Assembly (NCBI RefSeq): GCF_001423845.1
Contig: NZ_LMPM01000001.1
Span: 1 to 64,000 of the forward strand
Length of the DNA: 64,000 bases
Reading direction: 5' to 3'
Origin: Sphingomonas sp. Leaf357
GTDB taxonomy: Bacteria; Pseudomonadota; Alphaproteobacteria; Sphingomonadales; Sphingomonadaceae
In this document: in pieces, positions 16,662 to 26,386 of the stretch
Layout: the number at the start of each line of letters is the position of its first letter
Position numbering within the stretch: position 1 is the first letter of the stretch
The notes under the pieces: model-generated
The model's input: only the letters and a program-made list of their open reading frames with translations
Databases searched by the model: none
Told to the model about the DNA's origin: nothing
Program-made: the position numbers and the translations under genes

Positions 16662-17831
16662 ATGGCACGGCATTACGGTCTGGACTGGCTCCGCGTCGGC
16701 GCGTTCGCGTTGCTGATCCTCTATCACGTCGCCCTGGTGTTCGTGCCCTGGCCCTATCATGTGAAGACGGCCGATCCCGCCGACTGGATCGCGATCCCGA
16801 TGATGGCGATCAATGCGTGGCGGCTGATCCTGCTGTTCGTCGTCTCGGGCTATGCCAGCCGGACGCTGCTCGCCAAGGGCGGGGGCGTCGGCGCGTTCGT
16901 CCGGTCGCGGAGCGCGCGGCTGCTGATCCCGCTGCTGTTCGGCATCGTCGTGATCGTCCCGGTACAGCCATGGATCGAACTGGCGGGGCAGCATCGGTAC
17001 GCCGGCGGTTTCTGGAGCTTCTACCTCCACGATTATTTCGGTTTCTGGTCGATCGACGGGATCATCCTGCCGAACTGGCAGCATCTGTGGTTCGTCATGT
17101 ATCTCTGGCTGTACACGATGCTGATCGCGATCGTCGGCGCGGCGCTGCGCGGACGCAGCCTGCAAGGCGTGTTCGACCGGCTGTTCGGCGGCGTGTGGCT
17201 GTGGATCTGGCCGAGCCTGTGGCTGATCGCGGTATCGGCCTGGCTGTTTCCCGGCGGACGCGAAACGCACGCTTTGGTCGACGACTGGCTGGCGCATGCG
17301 AGCTACTTCCCCGCCTTCCTGTTCGGATTCGCCTTTGCCGGATCGGAGAAAGGGTTCGCCAGCGTCGCGCGGATCTGGCCGTGGGCGGCAGGCGTGGCGG
17401 TGCTCGCCTATGCGACGGTCGTCGGGATCGAGGTGGCGTGGCCGGTCGACGTCGTCCCGCCCTATCCGTTCGGGCTGATCTTCTCCGCCGCGCGCGGGGT
17501 GCAGGGGTGGAGCGCGATCGTCGCGCTGATCGGGATCGCCGACCGTTACTGGAACCGCGACACGCCGTGGCGCGCGACGCTGACCGAGGCGGTGTTCCCG
17601 TTCTACATCATCCACCAGACGATCATCGTCGCCGGCGAGTGGGTGTTGCTGCCCTGGCACCTGTCCGCCGTCGTCGAATTCGCGATATTGGTGGTGGCGA
17701 CGGTGATCGGGTGCTGGGCATTCTATGCGGTCGGACGCGAGGTCGGCTGGCTGCGGCCGCTGATCGGTTTGCGCAAACGCGGCCCGGTGCATCCACCGCG
17801 CACCGCGACCCTGGCGACGGAGGAACGTTGA
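16662..17831 (+). CDS. Acyltransferase family 3 membrane protein
   Basis: The 389-residue protein has about ten transmembrane helices and belongs to the acyltransferase-3 group that O-acylates sugars and glucans. The N-terminal [18 protein letters not shown] carries the conserved His near helix 1, and the [15 protein letters not shown] and [12 protein letters not shown] segments are typical. Acetylation of a surface polysaccharide or osmoregulated glucan is plausible but inferred. The stop is one base before the isoaspartyl peptidase start, so the two are cotranscribed. Confidence 0.87.
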   Translation: MARHYGLDWLRVGAFALLILYHVALVFVPWPYHVKTADPADWIAIPMMAINAWRLILLFVVSGYASRTLLAKGGGVGAFVRSRSARLLIPLLFGIVVIVPVQPWIELAGQHRYAGGFWSFYLHDYFGFWSIDGIILPNWQHLWFVMYLWLYTMLIAIVGAALRGRSLQGVFDRLFGGVWLWIWPSLWLIAVSAWLFPGGRETHALVDDWLAHASYFPAFLFGFAFAGSEKGFASVARIWPWAAGVAVLAYATVVGIEVAWPVDVVPPYPFGLIFSAARGVQGWSAIVALIGIADRYWNRDTPWRATLTEAVFPFYIIHQTIIVAGEWVLLPWHLSAVVEFAILVVATVIGCWAFYAVGREVGWLRPLIGLRKRGPVHPPRTATLATEER

Positions 17832-17832
17832 G

Positions 17833-18753
17833 ATGGACAATCGCTGGACCTTGCTGGTGCATGGCGGCGCGGGAATGATGACGCGCGAGCGGCTGACGCC
17901 CGAACAGGACAAGGGCACGCGCGCCGGGTTGAACGCCGCACTGGATGCGGGATCGGCGGTGCTGGCAGCCGGCGGAACGGCGCTGGACGCGGTCGCGGCG
18001 GCGGTGCGCGTGCTGGAGGACGATTCGCACTTCAATTCCGGGCGCGGGGCGGCGTTGACCTGGGATGGGGCCGCGGAACTGGATGCGGCGATCATGAACG
18101 GACGCGACCGACGCGCCGGTGCGGTGGCGGGCGTGGGCGCGACGCGCAACCCGGTCGACCTTGCCCGCGCGGTGATGGAGGATGGCGCGCACGTACTGCT
18201 GTCGGGCGCGGGGGCGGACGACTTTTCCCTGCATCGCGGCCTCGCGCAGGCGGCGGCCGACTGGTTCGTGCTGCCCGAACGCGCGGCGCAACTGGAGGAA
18301 TTGAAGGCGCGCGGCGGCACGTTCGATGTCGAGATGAAGTATGGCACGGTCGGCGCGGTCGCCTGCGATGCGCACGGCCATGTCGCGGCGGCGACCTCGA
18401 CCGGCGGCGTGACCGGCAAACGCTGGGGCCGGATCGGCGATTCGCCGCTGATCGGTGCCGGCACCTATGCCGACGATCGCTCGGGCGCGGTCTCCGCCAC
18501 CGGATCGGGCGAATTCTTCATCCGCGCCGGCGTGGCGCACGAAATCTGCGCGCGGGTGCGGCTGACCGGCGAGCCGCTACAGGTGGCGGCGGACGCGGTG
18601 ATGGCGGACGTGGCGGAGCTTGGCGGCAGCGGCGGGGTGATCGTGACCGGGCCGGAAGGCGATGCGGTGTGGAGTTTCACGACGCTCGGGATGAATCGCG
18701 GGCGCGTGACGTCCGGCGGCGAGCGGACCGTGGCGATCTATAACGACGAGTGA
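17833..18753 (+). CDS. Isoaspartyl peptidase / plant-type L-asparaginase
   Basis: The 306-residue Ntn-hydrolase precursor cleaves isoaspartyl dipeptides and asparagine. It starts with WTLLVHGGAG and has FNSGRGAALTWDG. The autocleavage site lies before Thr172 (MKYGTVGAVACDAHGHVAAA), giving alpha and beta subunits. TSTGGVTGKRWGRIGDSPL and ATGSGEFF line the active site. It lies one base after the acyltransferase stop. No signal peptide is seen, so it should act in the cytoplasm. Confidence 0.94.
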   Translation: MDNRWTLLVHGGAGMMTRERLTPEQDKGTRAGLNAALDAGSAVLAAGGTALDAVAAAVRVLEDDSHFNSGRGAALTWDGAAELDAAIMNGRDRRAGAVAGVGATRNPVDLARAVMEDGAHVLLSGAGADDFSLHRGLAQAAADWFVLPERAAQLEELKARGGTFDVEMKYGTVGAVACDAHGHVAAATSTGGVTGKRWGRIGDSPLIGAGTYADDRSGAVSATGSGEFFIRAGVAHEICARVRLTGEPLQVAADAVMADVAELGGSGGVIVTGPEGDAVWSFTTLGMNRGRVTSGGERTVAIYNDE

Positions 18754-18810
18754 TCCGCCCCGGCTCTCGCGCCTTCATCCCGACTCACTGCCGTCACCCT
18801 GACCTACCGT

Positions 18811-18900
18811 CGTCATCCTGACGACGGTCAGGATCCATCGCGCCACTTGGACGGAAGCCGATGAGGCGCGATGGATGCTGAAACAAGTTCAGCATGACGG
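18811..18900. repeat. Dispersed repeat, TCATCCTGACGAC...GTTCAGCATGACGG family
   Basis: A TCATCCTGACGACGGTCAGG hairpin opens the element and GATGGATGCTGAAACAAGTT followed by CAGCATGACGG closes it, around a variable middle. The ends match the copy at 21591-21682. It lies between the isoaspartyl peptidase and nuclease genes. Confidence 0.85.
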
Positions 18901-19021
18901 CGAATTGGATAGTGGACAGAGAAACAAGCAGAGAAACTCGAAAGTCGAAGCGAGACACTACGGCCAGAGAGGGGAGAAGAAGATGCTACCCCGCCGCCCG
19001 TGGATCAGGCAAAGGGCACTC

Positions 19022-19867
19022 ATGACTCGTATCCTCTCCGCGTTGTTCGCCCTCCTAGCCGTCACCCTTGCCGCCCCGGCCTCGGCCTATTGGGAATATG
19101 GCCACGAAACGGTCGGCGAGATCGCCTATCGCAACATCAGGCCCGAGACTCGGCGAGCGGTCGATGCATTGCTGCGGCAGTCGAAGCTGCTCGAGACGCA
19201 GGGCTGCCCGGCGCGGACGATCGAACAGGCGTCGGTGTGGGCGGATTGCATCAAGACGCTCGGGCCACGCTTCAGCTATGCCTATAGCTGGCACTATCAG
19301 AACGTGAACATCTGCAAGCCGTTCGACCTCAAGGGGCCGTGCAAGGACGGCAATTGCGTGTCGGCGCAGATCGAGCGCGACGTTAAGCTGCTGAAGGACA
19401 GAAAGGTGCCGGTGCGCGAGCGCGTGCAGGCGCTGGCCTTCCTGATCCATTTCGTCGGCGATCTGCATCAGCCTCTGCATGCCGGAGATCGGGGCGATCT
19501 GGGCGGCAACCAGGTGAGCGCGGCCTATGGCGATTACGCGCCGGAAAAACTGAACCTGCACTCGATCTGGGACGGTTATCTGGCGGAGCGCGCCATTTCC
19601 ACCCCGCCGTCGCCGGTGCGGGTATATTCGGCGGCGGAAAAGACCGAGATGCAAGCCGGCAGCGTCGAGGATTGGAGCCGCGAAAGCTGGCAGGTAGCGC
19701 ATGACGTGGCCTATGCGAGCGCGCTCGGCGGCGATGCGTGCGGGCCGGTGCCGAAGCGCGCGAAACTGGACCAGGCGACGATCGCGCGGATCGTTCCGGT
19801 GGCCAAGCTTGAGGTCGAGCGGGGCGGGCTGCGTTTGGCGAAGCTGCTGGACGAGGCGCTGCGCTGA
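19022..19867 (+). CDS. S1/P1-type periplasmic nuclease
   Basis: The 281-residue protein has a signal peptide (MTRILSALFALLAVTLAAP ending ASAY) and an S1/P1 nuclease domain, a three-zinc enzyme that cuts single-stranded nucleic acids. The mature start W-E-Y-G-H resembles the family's N-terminal Trp and GH ligands. Further zinc ligands are in HFVGDLHQPLHAGDRGDLGG and NLHSIWDGYL. The ATG at 19022 is nearest the signal peptide; an in-frame ATG at 18983 has a GAGGGGAG site and cannot be excluded. Likely role is nucleotide scavenging. Confidence 0.92.
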   Translation: MTRILSALFALLAVTLAAPASAYWEYGHETVGEIAYRNIRPETRRAVDALLRQSKLLETQGCPARTIEQASVWADCIKTLGPRFSYAYSWHYQNVNICKPFDLKGPCKDGNCVSAQIERDVKLLKDRKVPVRERVQALAFLIHFVGDLHQPLHAGDRGDLGGNQVSAAYGDYAPEKLNLHSIWDGYLAERAISTPPSPVRVYSAAEKTEMQAGSVEDWSRESWQVAHDVAYASALGGDACGPVPKRAKLDQATIARIVPVAKLEVERGGLRLAKLLDEALR

Positions 19868-19973
19868 AGAAAGGGTTTTCGCGCGAAGGCGCTAAGGCGC
19901 GAGCGAAAAGAACAAGGTTTTCTAGCGATCGGAGATCGCAAGAGCGCTTTTGTTGGGCCTTAGCAACACCCAT

Positions 19974-20074
19974 CCGTTCGCCCTGAGCTTGTCGCAGGGC
20001 TGCCTTTCTTCGATCCGCAAAAATTATGGCACGAAGAAAGGACAGTGCTTCGACAAGCTCAGCACGAACGGGGA
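19974..20074. repeat. Dispersed inverted repeat, CTTCGACAAGCTCAGCAC variant
   Basis: CCGTTCGCCCTGAGCTTGTC opens and GCTTCGACAAGCTCAGCACG followed by AACGG closes this copy, with internal CAGGGCTGCCTTTCTT / AAGAAAGGACAG pairing. It is the complete version of the degraded element at 4370-4466 and lies in the 276-bp gap between the nuclease and the small membrane protein. Confidence 0.85.
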
Positions 20075-20143
20075 TGGGGAAGCCCGATTTACGGGCCTTA
20101 CTTTCCCTTCCCTTCCCTTACTTTCGCGCCTTCGCGAGAACCT

Positions 20144-20383
20144 CTACCAGCGCCACTTCCACCCACCGCGCGTGTGCCGCGCCGCAACCACCACCAGCAC
20201 GATCGTGGCGACCGCGATCACCGCAAAATACGGCACCGGATGCCGTGGCATCAACGCGAAGTTCAGCCCCACCAAGACGGCGATATACCCGCCGAGCAAA
20301 GCCCAGCCCTGCCACGCAACCGGCAAACCAGCGCCGTAACCGACGCGTTTCTGTTCGAACCAGATGCCGTCTTCACTGCTCAT
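20144..20383 (-). CDS. Small two-helix membrane protein of the SPFH module
   Basis: The 79-residue protein has a short cytosolic N-terminus (MSSEDGIWFEQKRVGYGAG) and two hydrophobic helices (about 26-43 and 50-67), ending in a basic tail RGGWKWRW. The family is not recognised. Its ATG overlaps the ribbon-helix-helix gene by 11 bases and has a GGAGA site, so it is the third gene of the SPFH operon. Membrane location and coupling suggest it works with the SPFH protein. Confidence 0.7.
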   Translation of the reverse strand: MSSEDGIWFEQKRVGYGAGLPVAWQGWALLGGYIAVLVGLNFALMPRHPVPYFAVIAVATIVLVVVAARHTRGGWKWRW

Positions 20384-20591
20384 CGTCGGTCTCCTTGTCC
20401 TTGGGCGGCCGTCCGCGCTTGGGGGTCGCGCTTTGCGCCACCTTCACGCCCCGCTTCGCCAGCGCCTCGCGCAGCAGGCATTCGAGCTGCGCATTGACGC
20501 TGCGCAGATCGGCCGCCGCCGCGCGCTCGACCGCCGCGTACAGAGCGGGATCGAGGCGCAGCGGAAAGGCCTTTTTCGCGGGCGCGCTCAA
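20373..20591 (-). CDS. Arc-like ribbon-helix-helix protein
   Basis: The 72-residue protein has an RHH domain: KAFPLRLDPALYAAVERAAA forms the DNA-contacting strand and first helix, and RSVNAQLECLLREALAKRG the second. The tail is basic (PKRGRPPKDKE). It resembles Arc/HicB-type regulators and antitoxins, but no toxin is adjacent. It starts nine bases after the SPFH stop and overlaps the small membrane gene. It may autoregulate this operon; the palindrome at 21522-21531 is a candidate site. Confidence 0.82.
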   Translation of the reverse strand: MSAPAKKAFPLRLDPALYAAVERAAAADLRSVNAQLECLLREALAKRGVKVAQSATPKRGRPPKDKETDDEQ

Positions 20592-20600
20592 GGCAGCGGC

Positions 20601-21503
20601 CTATTGATACAGCGTACCCGCATTCACCACCGGCTGCGCATCGCGGTCGCCGCACAGCACGACCATCAGGTTCGAGACCATCGCCGCGCGGCGTTCGTCG
20701 TCCAGTTCGACCACGTTCTTCTCGCTGAGCAGGGTCAGCGCCATCTCGACCATTCCGACCGCGCCCTCGACCAGGGTCTGGCGCGCCGCGACCACCGCCT
20801 GCGCCTGTTGCCGCCGCAGCATCGCGCCGGCGATCTCCTGCGCATAAGCGAGATGGGTAAAGCCGCATTCGTCGACCGTCAGCCCCGCAGTCACCAATCG
20901 CGCGATCAATTCCTGGCGCAGTTCCACCCCGACCTGATCGTGGTTGCCGCGCAGCGTGACCTCCTGATGCTCGTAATCGTCATAGGGGTAGCGCGCACCG
21001 ATCGTGCGCACCGCCGCCTCGATCTGCACGATCACGAACGCCTTGTAGTCGTCGATGTCGAACAGCGCCTGCGCGGTGTCGGTCACACGCCACACGACCT
21101 GCGCGGCGATCTCGATCGGATTGCCGCGCAGGTCGTTCACCTTCAGGCGTTCCGAGATCATGTTGTTGGCGCGCAGCGATACCTTCTTGCGCCCGAGCCA
21201 GGGCAACAGCCAGCGCAGGCCGGTGTTGCGATCGGTACCCTGATAGGCACCGAACAGCGTGATCGCGGTCGCCTGATTGGGTTGCTGCATGTAGAAACCG
21301 CAGGAGACGAACAGGAAGACGAGTGCGCAGACGACGATGATGGTGCCGCCGAGCGCCGGGTTCGCATCGATCAGCGCGCCGCTGCCAAGGCCGCCCAAGA
21401 CGGCTGCGACCAGCACCGCCAGCATGAGATAGCCGCTCGACGTATGTGCCGGTCGCTCAGCCGAACGGGTGATCGCACGGTCCCCGGATAATCTGTCGGT
21501 CAT
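20601..21503 (-). CDS. SPFH/Band 7 domain membrane protein
   Basis: The 300-residue protein has two N-terminal hydrophobic segments (about 27-47 and 53-73) and an SPFH domain ([59 protein letters not shown]). A helical C-terminus ends in NAGTLYQ. SPFH proteins form large membrane-anchored assemblies; this stomatin-like type has no known enzyme activity. The start has a GGGAGG site. It heads an operon with the RHH regulator and small membrane protein. Confidence 0.9.
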   Translation of the reverse strand: MTDRLSGDRAITRSAERPAHTSSGYLMLAVLVAAVLGGLGSGALIDANPALGGTIIVVCALVFLFVSCGFYMQQPNQATAITLFGAYQGTDRNTGLRWLLPWLGRKKVSLRANNMISERLKVNDLRGNPIEIAAQVVWRVTDTAQALFDIDDYKAFVIVQIEAAVRTIGARYPYDDYEHQEVTLRGNHDQVGVELRQELIARLVTAGLTVDECGFTHLAYAQEIAGAMLRRQQAQAVVAARQTLVEGAVGMVEMALTLLSEKNVVELDDERRAAMVSNLMVVLCGDRDAQPVVNAGTLYQ

Positions 21504-21521
21504 CGATTCCCTCCCAATAAT

Positions 21522-21531
21522 ATGATATCAT
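21522..21531. promoter_or_regulatory. ATGATATCAT palindrome upstream of SPFH operon
   Basis: A perfect 10-bp palindrome lies 18 bases upstream of the SPFH start inside an AT-rich island (about 21515-21548) that also holds TATATTGAG-like sequence. The placement suits an operator overlapping the promoter. Confidence 0.4.
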
Positions 21532-21590
21532 CTTTATATTGAGATTCGATGCGGCGCAAGGGGGTTGGATTGTTCGCTCCAACCTACCTT

Positions 21591-21682
21591 CCGTCATCCT
21601 GACGAAGGTCAGGATCCATCTCTCTACAAGGAAGGACTGAGGCTGTTGCGCGATGGATGCTGAAACGGGTTCAGCATGACGG
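21591..21682. repeat. Dispersed repeat, second copy of the 18811 family
   Basis: CCGTCATCCTGACGAAGGTC opens and GATGGATGCTGAAACGGGTT followed by CAGCATGACGG closes it, matching 18811-18900 at both ends with a divergent middle. It lies between pal and the SPFH operon, downstream of the pal stop. Confidence 0.85.
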
Positions 21683-21768
21683 CAGTGGGAGTGGCGGGTC
21701 GATGGACAACAAAAAGGGCGGTGCGCACATCGTGCACACCGCCCTCTCATGTCGCGAATAGCGATCGA

Positions 21769-22272
21769 TCAGTTGACGACGATCGTCACCGCGCGACGGT
21801 TCTGCGCCCAGCTGGCTTCGTCGGAACCCAGCGCGATCGGGCGCTCCTTGCCGTAGCTGATCGTCGAGATGCGCGCCGGGTTCACGCCGCGAGCCGCGAG
21901 ATAGTTCTTGGTCGCGTTGGCGCGGCGATCGCCGAGCGCGAGATTGTATTCGCGCGTGCCGCGCTCGTCGGCATGGCCCTCCAGCGTGACGGCCACGTTG
22001 GGATAACGCGCGAGCCATTGCGACTGGCTGTCGAGGATCTCACGCGCGCGCGGATCGATATCGTACTGGTCGAGCCCGAAATTGATCGTGTTGCTGGTGA
22101 CCGAGCGTTCGAAATCGGCGCGCGAGCCGGGGCGCACGGTATCCGCGCCGGTGGCGGGCACCTGGGTGGTCTCGCCCGGTGCCGGGGGCAGCACGGCGGG
22201 CCGCTTCTTGGTGCAGGCCGCGGTGGCGAGCAATGCTGTCGCCAGCAAGAGCGTGGTGGTCAGTTTTGCCAT
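21769..22272 (-). CDS. pal: Peptidoglycan-associated lipoprotein
   Basis: Pal anchors the outer membrane to peptidoglycan and is recruited to the division site by TolB and TolA. The 167-residue protein has a lipoprotein signal (MAKLTTTLLLATALLATAAC, Cys20 lipidated). Its OmpA-like domain has peptidoglycan contacts in VTLEGHADERGTREYNLALG and RISTISYGKERP. The start at 22272 has a GGAGATG site and fits the lipobox; a longer frame upstream does not. It is the last gene of the tol operon. No cpoB gene follows; a repeat and the SPFH operon come next. Confidence 0.96.
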   Translation of the reverse strand: MAKLTTTLLLATALLATAACTKKRPAVLPPAPGETTQVPATGADTVRPGSRADFERSVTSNTINFGLDQYDIDPRAREILDSQSQWLARYPNVAVTLEGHADERGTREYNLALGDRRANATKNYLAARGVNPARISTISYGKERPIALGSDEASWAQNRRAVTIVVN

Positions 22273-22346
22273 GGTGGCATCTCCTTCGCGTTGTGCGCTT
22301 GGGTGGTGCCGCAATGTCCGACCGACATTGCGACGGGGTAAAACAT

Positions 22347-23747
22347 TCAGGGGCGTAACGGTCCCCAGCCCGGATCGGACCCATCGAGCGGCGTCGGAAT
22401 CTTGCGCTCGTTGACGCCGGTCAGGTCGACCGACCACAGATCGGCCTTGCCGCCGCCGCCCTGCCCCTGGCGATAAAAGCTCAGGACGCGGCCGTTGGGC
22501 GACCAGCTCGGGCCTTCATCCTGCCAGTCGTTGGTGAGCAGTTTCTCGCCGCCGCCGCTCGGGCTCATGATGCCGATGCGGAAATTCCCGGACAGCTTGG
22601 TAAAGGCGATCAGGTCGCCGCGCGGGCTCCACACCGGGGTGGCATAGCGCCCGCCGCCGAACGAGATGCGCTGCTGATCGGTGCCATCGGCGTTCATCGT
22701 ATACAGCTGCTGCCCGCCGGAGCGGTCGCTTTCGAACACGATGCGGCGGCCGTCGGGCGAATAGCTGCCGCCGGTATCGATGCCGGGCGATTCGGTCAGG
22801 CGCTGCGGCGATCCACCCGACATGGGGACGCGGTACAGATCGGTATTGCCGGCCACCGCCATCGAGAAGAGCACCCATTTGCCGTCCGGCGAGACGCGCG
22901 GCGCGAAGGTCAGGCTGGGATTGTTGACCAGCAGACGCTGCGCGCCCGAGCCGATATCGTAGACGTAGATCGCCGGGCGTTCGTTGAGATAGCTCATATA
23001 GACGATCGACTGCTGGTTCGGGGCGAAGCGCGGCGTCAGCACGATCGACTGGCCGTTGGTCAGGAAACGGTGATTGGCACCGTCCTGGTCCATGATCGCG
23101 AGCCGCTTGATGCGCTTGCCCTTGGGGCCGGTCTCCGAGACATAGACCATGCGGCTGTCGAAATACGGGCCTTCGCCGGTCAGCTTGGCATAGACCATGT
23201 CGGCGCATTTATGGCCCGCCCGACGCCAATCGGACGGCTGCACGACGAAGCCCTGCCGCGCGAGTTCGGCGCGCGAGAAGACGTCGTAGAGATAGCAGCC
23301 GACGGTCAGCGTGCCGTCGCTATTGCCGCGCACGAAGCCCTGTACCAGCGCCGAGACATGCGCGCCGGCCCAGTAATCGAAGACGGGCGCGGTGACTTCG
23401 CCGAACTCGACGGGCTTCATCGCCTGCGCGCCGGCGGGGTTGAACAGGCCGGAATTCCTGAGATCGGTGGTGACGATCTGCGCGAGCTGCCGGCCGAGTT
23501 CATCGGTGCGACCCGCCGCCGTATCGGTCACCGCCGCCGCCGGCATCGGCGGGATGGCGATGCCGAGCGGCGCGGAGATGCCGCCGACGACGTCGACGAC
23601 CAGTTCGCCGGACTGGTCCGCGCCGGCCGGCGGCGTCTGCCCCTGCGGGGCGGGTACGGGAGCCGGCGGGGTCTGGGCTTGGGCTTGGGCCGTGCCTGCC
23701 AGGCAGAGCGCGAAGGCCAGCGCCGAGAAGCGGAATTGGTGCATCAT
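22347..23747 (-). CDS. tolB: Tol-Pal system beta-propeller protein TolB
   Basis: TolB is the periplasmic link between Pal and TolA. The protein of about 466 residues has a signal peptide (MMHQFRFSALAFALCLAGTA), a Pro/Gln-rich linker, an N-terminal alpha/beta domain (GLFNPAGAQAMKPVEFGEV) and a six-bladed propeller with TolB repeats such as RVSPDGKWVLFSMA, SYSPDGRRIVFESDRSGGQQ and SWSPNGRVLSFYRQ. Three near in-frame ATGs (23753, 23747, 23744) and a TTG at 23759 compete. The GAGG site six bases before 23747 decides for it. Confidence 0.94.
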   Translation of the reverse strand: MMHQFRFSALAFALCLAGTAQAQAQTPPAPVPAPQGQTPPAGADQSGELVVDVVGGISAPLGIAIPPMPAAAVTDTAAGRTDELGRQLAQIVTTDLRNSGLFNPAGAQAMKPVEFGEVTAPVFDYWAGAHVSALVQGFVRGNSDGTLTVGCYLYDVFSRAELARQGFVVQPSDWRRAGHKCADMVYAKLTGEGPYFDSRMVYVSETGPKGKRIKRLAIMDQDGANHRFLTNGQSIVLTPRFAPNQQSIVYMSYLNERPAIYVYDIGSGAQRLLVNNPSLTFAPRVSPDGKWVLFSMAVAGNTDLYRVPMSGGSPQRLTESPGIDTGGSYSPDGRRIVFESDRSGGQQLYTMNADGTDQQRISFGGGRYATPVWSPRGDLIAFTKLSGNFRIGIMSPSGGGEKLLTNDWQDEGPSWSPNGRVLSFYRQGQGGGGKADLWSVDLTGVNERKIPTPLDGSDPGWGPLRP

Positions 23748-23755
23748 GGTCATCC

Positions 23756-24667
23756 TCAATCGGGCAGCTTGTAGCGCAGGCTGAAGGTTTTCCAGCCCCG
23801 GGGCACATCGTACAATTCCGGCGGCAGTCCGCGCAGGGGCGCGCAGCCCATGAAGGTGGCGATGGCGTTGCGATCGACCGCGTCGACATAGCGGCCATTC
23901 TCGGCATCCACGCCACCATGCGCGTCGGCGACGGTCGGGCGGCCGTTGAGCGATCCGTCGCGGTTGAGCTGCAGCCGGATCGTGACAATGATCCGCGACG
24001 CGCCCGGCCCCGGATTGACCTGGCGATCGGCGCAGGGCTGCACCTGCCGCTTGATCGCGGAGGCGATATCGGCGGCGGCGGCGGTATCCATCGTCGCGCC
24101 CGGCGCGGCGGGCGACGGGGCCTTCGCCTTGGTCGGTGTCGCGGACAGGCCCTTGAGCGTATCCTGGTCGAGCACGAAACCGCCCGCGCGTGGCTTCTTC
24201 GCCGCGGCGTTGGTGCCGGTGCCCTTGGCGGTGGCCGCCTGCTTGGTCGGCGCGGTGCTGGCCTTGACCGGCACGGTCTTGGGCTTGGGCGGCGTCTCGG
24301 GCTTGCTGACCGGCGGTTTCTTGGGCGGCGGCGGGGCCTTGGGCGCGGGCTTGGGGGCCGGCGCGGGTGCAGGCGCGGGCGGCTTGACCAACGCTGGCTT
24401 CGGCTCCGGCTCGGGTTCGGGCGCGGCCTCCGGCGGCGCGGCGTCCTCCGGCGGCGCGGGTTCGGGCGCACGCGACTGGGTCGGCGGTTCGACCGCCGCC
24501 GGCGCGGTGGCTTCGAGCGCGACCTTGTCGACCAGGGAAATGTCGATCGCCTTGGTGGGCGGCGGAACCGGCGCCGGTTCCGACAGGAAACCGACCGTCA
24601 GCAGCGCGAAGATCGCCACATGCCCGACGACCGCGACGGCCAGGCCGATCTTTTCCGTCCGTTCCAT
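23756..24667 (-). CDS. tolA: TolA-type energy transducer
   Basis: The 303-residue protein has one N-terminal membrane helix (IGLAVAVVGHVAIFALLTVG), a long Pro/Ala/Lys-rich periplasmic region (about 60-160, with PPPPKKPP-type runs) and a C-terminal TonB/TolA-like globular domain (VTIRLQLNRDGSLNGRPTVA). It carries energy from TolQ-TolR to TolB and Pal. The Pro-rich spacer replaces the long Ala/Lys helix of the E. coli protein. It lies between tolR and tolB with a minimal gap. Confidence 0.88.
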   Translation of the reverse strand: MERTEKIGLAVAVVGHVAIFALLTVGFLSEPAPVPPPTKAIDISLVDKVALEATAPAAVEPPTQSRAPEPAPPEDAAPPEAAPEPEPEPKPALVKPPAPAPAPAPKPAPKAPPPPKKPPVSKPETPPKPKTVPVKASTAPTKQAATAKGTGTNAAAKKPRAGGFVLDQDTLKGLSATPTKAKAPSPAAPGATMDTAAAADIASAIKRQVQPCADRQVNPGPGASRIIVTIRLQLNRDGSLNGRPTVADAHGGVDAENGRYVDAVDRNAIATFMGCAPLRGLPPELYDVPRGWKTFSLRYKLPD

Positions 24668-24683
24668 CAGGTGTCGCGCCCGA

Positions 24684-25121
<438 letters not shown>

Positions 25122-25131
25122 TATGCCGCGC

Positions 25132-25833
25132 TCACCGTCTGTGCTCGGATTCGAGCTGCCGGCTAAGCGTCGCGTGGAAGCCATCGGCGAAGCGGTTCAG
25201 CCCGGCCTCGATGCGGTTGATGCCGTGGCTGAAGCGATTGTACGCGATCACCGCCGGGATGGCGGCGAACAGACCGATCGCGGTGGCGAACAGGGCCTCG
25301 GCGATGCCCGGTGCCACGACCGCGAGCGAGGTGTTCTGTGCGGAGGCGATGCGCGTGAAGCTGTCCATGATGCCGATCACCGTACCGAACAGCCCGACGA
25401 ACGGCGCGACCGAACCGACCGTCGCCAGCACGTTCAAGCGATCCGACATCTTGTCGATCTCGCCCGCGACCGAAGCGCCCATCGCGGTGGCCAACCGCTC
25501 GCGCGTGCCGTCGCGATCGACCGTGCCGCCGACCGTCGAGCGCCGCCATTCGGACACACCGGCGGCGAACACCTTGGCGACCGGCAGATCACTGTCGCTT
25601 TCCTTGCGGTAGAAGGCGTCGATATCGTCCGCCTTCCAGAAATCGCGCTCGAACACCGCGGCCTTGCGCCGGGTGGAGCCGATCTTCATCGCGAAGCTGA
25701 CGATGATCGCCCAGGTCCAGATGCTGGCGAGCAGCAACCCGACCATCACGATCTTCACCAGGATGTTGGCGTGCAGGAACAGGCCGATCATCGACATGCT
25801 GGCAGGGTCTGTGTTCACGATTGCGTCCATCAT
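25132..25833 (-). CDS. tolQ: Tol-Pal system protein TolQ (MotA/TolQ/ExbB family)
   Basis: The 233-residue protein has three membrane helices: an N-terminal one (ILVKIVMVGLLLASIWTWAI) and two in the conserved half (LATVGSVAPFVGLFGTVIGI and IGLFAAIPAVIAYNRFSHGI). It forms the pentameric proton channel with TolR. The ATG at 25833 overlaps the ybgC stop by four bases (ATGA), so ybgC-tolQ are translationally coupled. Confidence 0.96.
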   Translation of the reverse strand: MMDAIVNTDPASMSMIGLFLHANILVKIVMVGLLLASIWTWAIIVSFAMKIGSTRRKAAVFERDFWKADDIDAFYRKESDSDLPVAKVFAAGVSEWRRSTVGGTVDRDGTRERLATAMGASVAGEIDKMSDRLNVLATVGSVAPFVGLFGTVIGIMDSFTRIASAQNTSLAVVAPGIAEALFATAIGLFAAIPAVIAYNRFSHGINRIEAGLNRFADGFHATLSRQLESEHRR

Positions 25834-26312
25834 TCTTCCGTTGTCTGTCCGGTAATATCGCCGGGGGCCATCAGCCGTTCGAACGCCGCGATCCATTCGC
25901 GCGGTTGCCGCCGCGGCCGGCCCGACGGCGCGACCAGAGCGGCCGTCACCTCGCCTTCGCTCAGTATCTCGTCACCCAGCATGACCCTCTGATGAATATC
26001 GACCGACGCGGCACGAATCTTCGTCAGGCGGCTGATAACGACCAGCGCATCGTCGAGTTTCGCCGGGCGTCGGTACCGGATCGCGAGCGCGGAGACCGCA
26101 TAGGCCCCCTCGCCCGCATCGTGGAACGCACGCTGGTCGATCCCGGCCAGACGCAGGAAATCGGAGCGGCCGCGTTCCATGTAGCGCAGATAATTGGCGT
26201 GATAGACCACGCCCGACAGATCGGTGTCCTCGAAATAGACCCGCACCGGAAAACGGTGTTCCGATCCCACGAAGCGGCCTTCGGCGGGCTGATCCTGTGA
26301 CGATGACGGCAT
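25830..26312 (-). CDS. ybgC: Tol-Pal associated acyl-CoA thioesterase YbgC
   Basis: The 160-residue hotdog-fold thioesterase heads the tol operon, its usual place. The active-site region is VRVYFEDTDLSGVVYHANYL (catalytic Asp in DTDLSG), then RYMERGRSDFLR. It hydrolyses acyl-CoAs and is linked to envelope lipid metabolism. The start at 26312 (MPSSSQDQPAEGRF) was chosen over 26363. The promoter region is shared with the divergent membrane/XRE pair and its twin operators. Confidence 0.93.
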   Translation of the reverse strand: MPSSSQDQPAEGRFVGSEHRFPVRVYFEDTDLSGVVYHANYLRYMERGRSDFLRLAGIDQRAFHDAGEGAYAVSALAIRYRRPAKLDDALVVISRLTKIRAASVDIHQRVMLGDEILSEGEVTAALVAPSGRPRRQPREWIAAFERLMAPGDITGQTTEE

Positions 26313-26386
26313 CCCATAAGCCTTAGCGGACCCATGCCGGAGAAGGAACCCCGTTCGCCCCACCTGCGAAGACCTCTTGCAAGCAT

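Noticed and set aside
16647..18540. Long minus-strand frames opposite the acyltransferase and isoaspartyl peptidase
   Set aside because: No family motifs and an antisense composition. The plus-strand genes have clear motifs and tight operon spacing.
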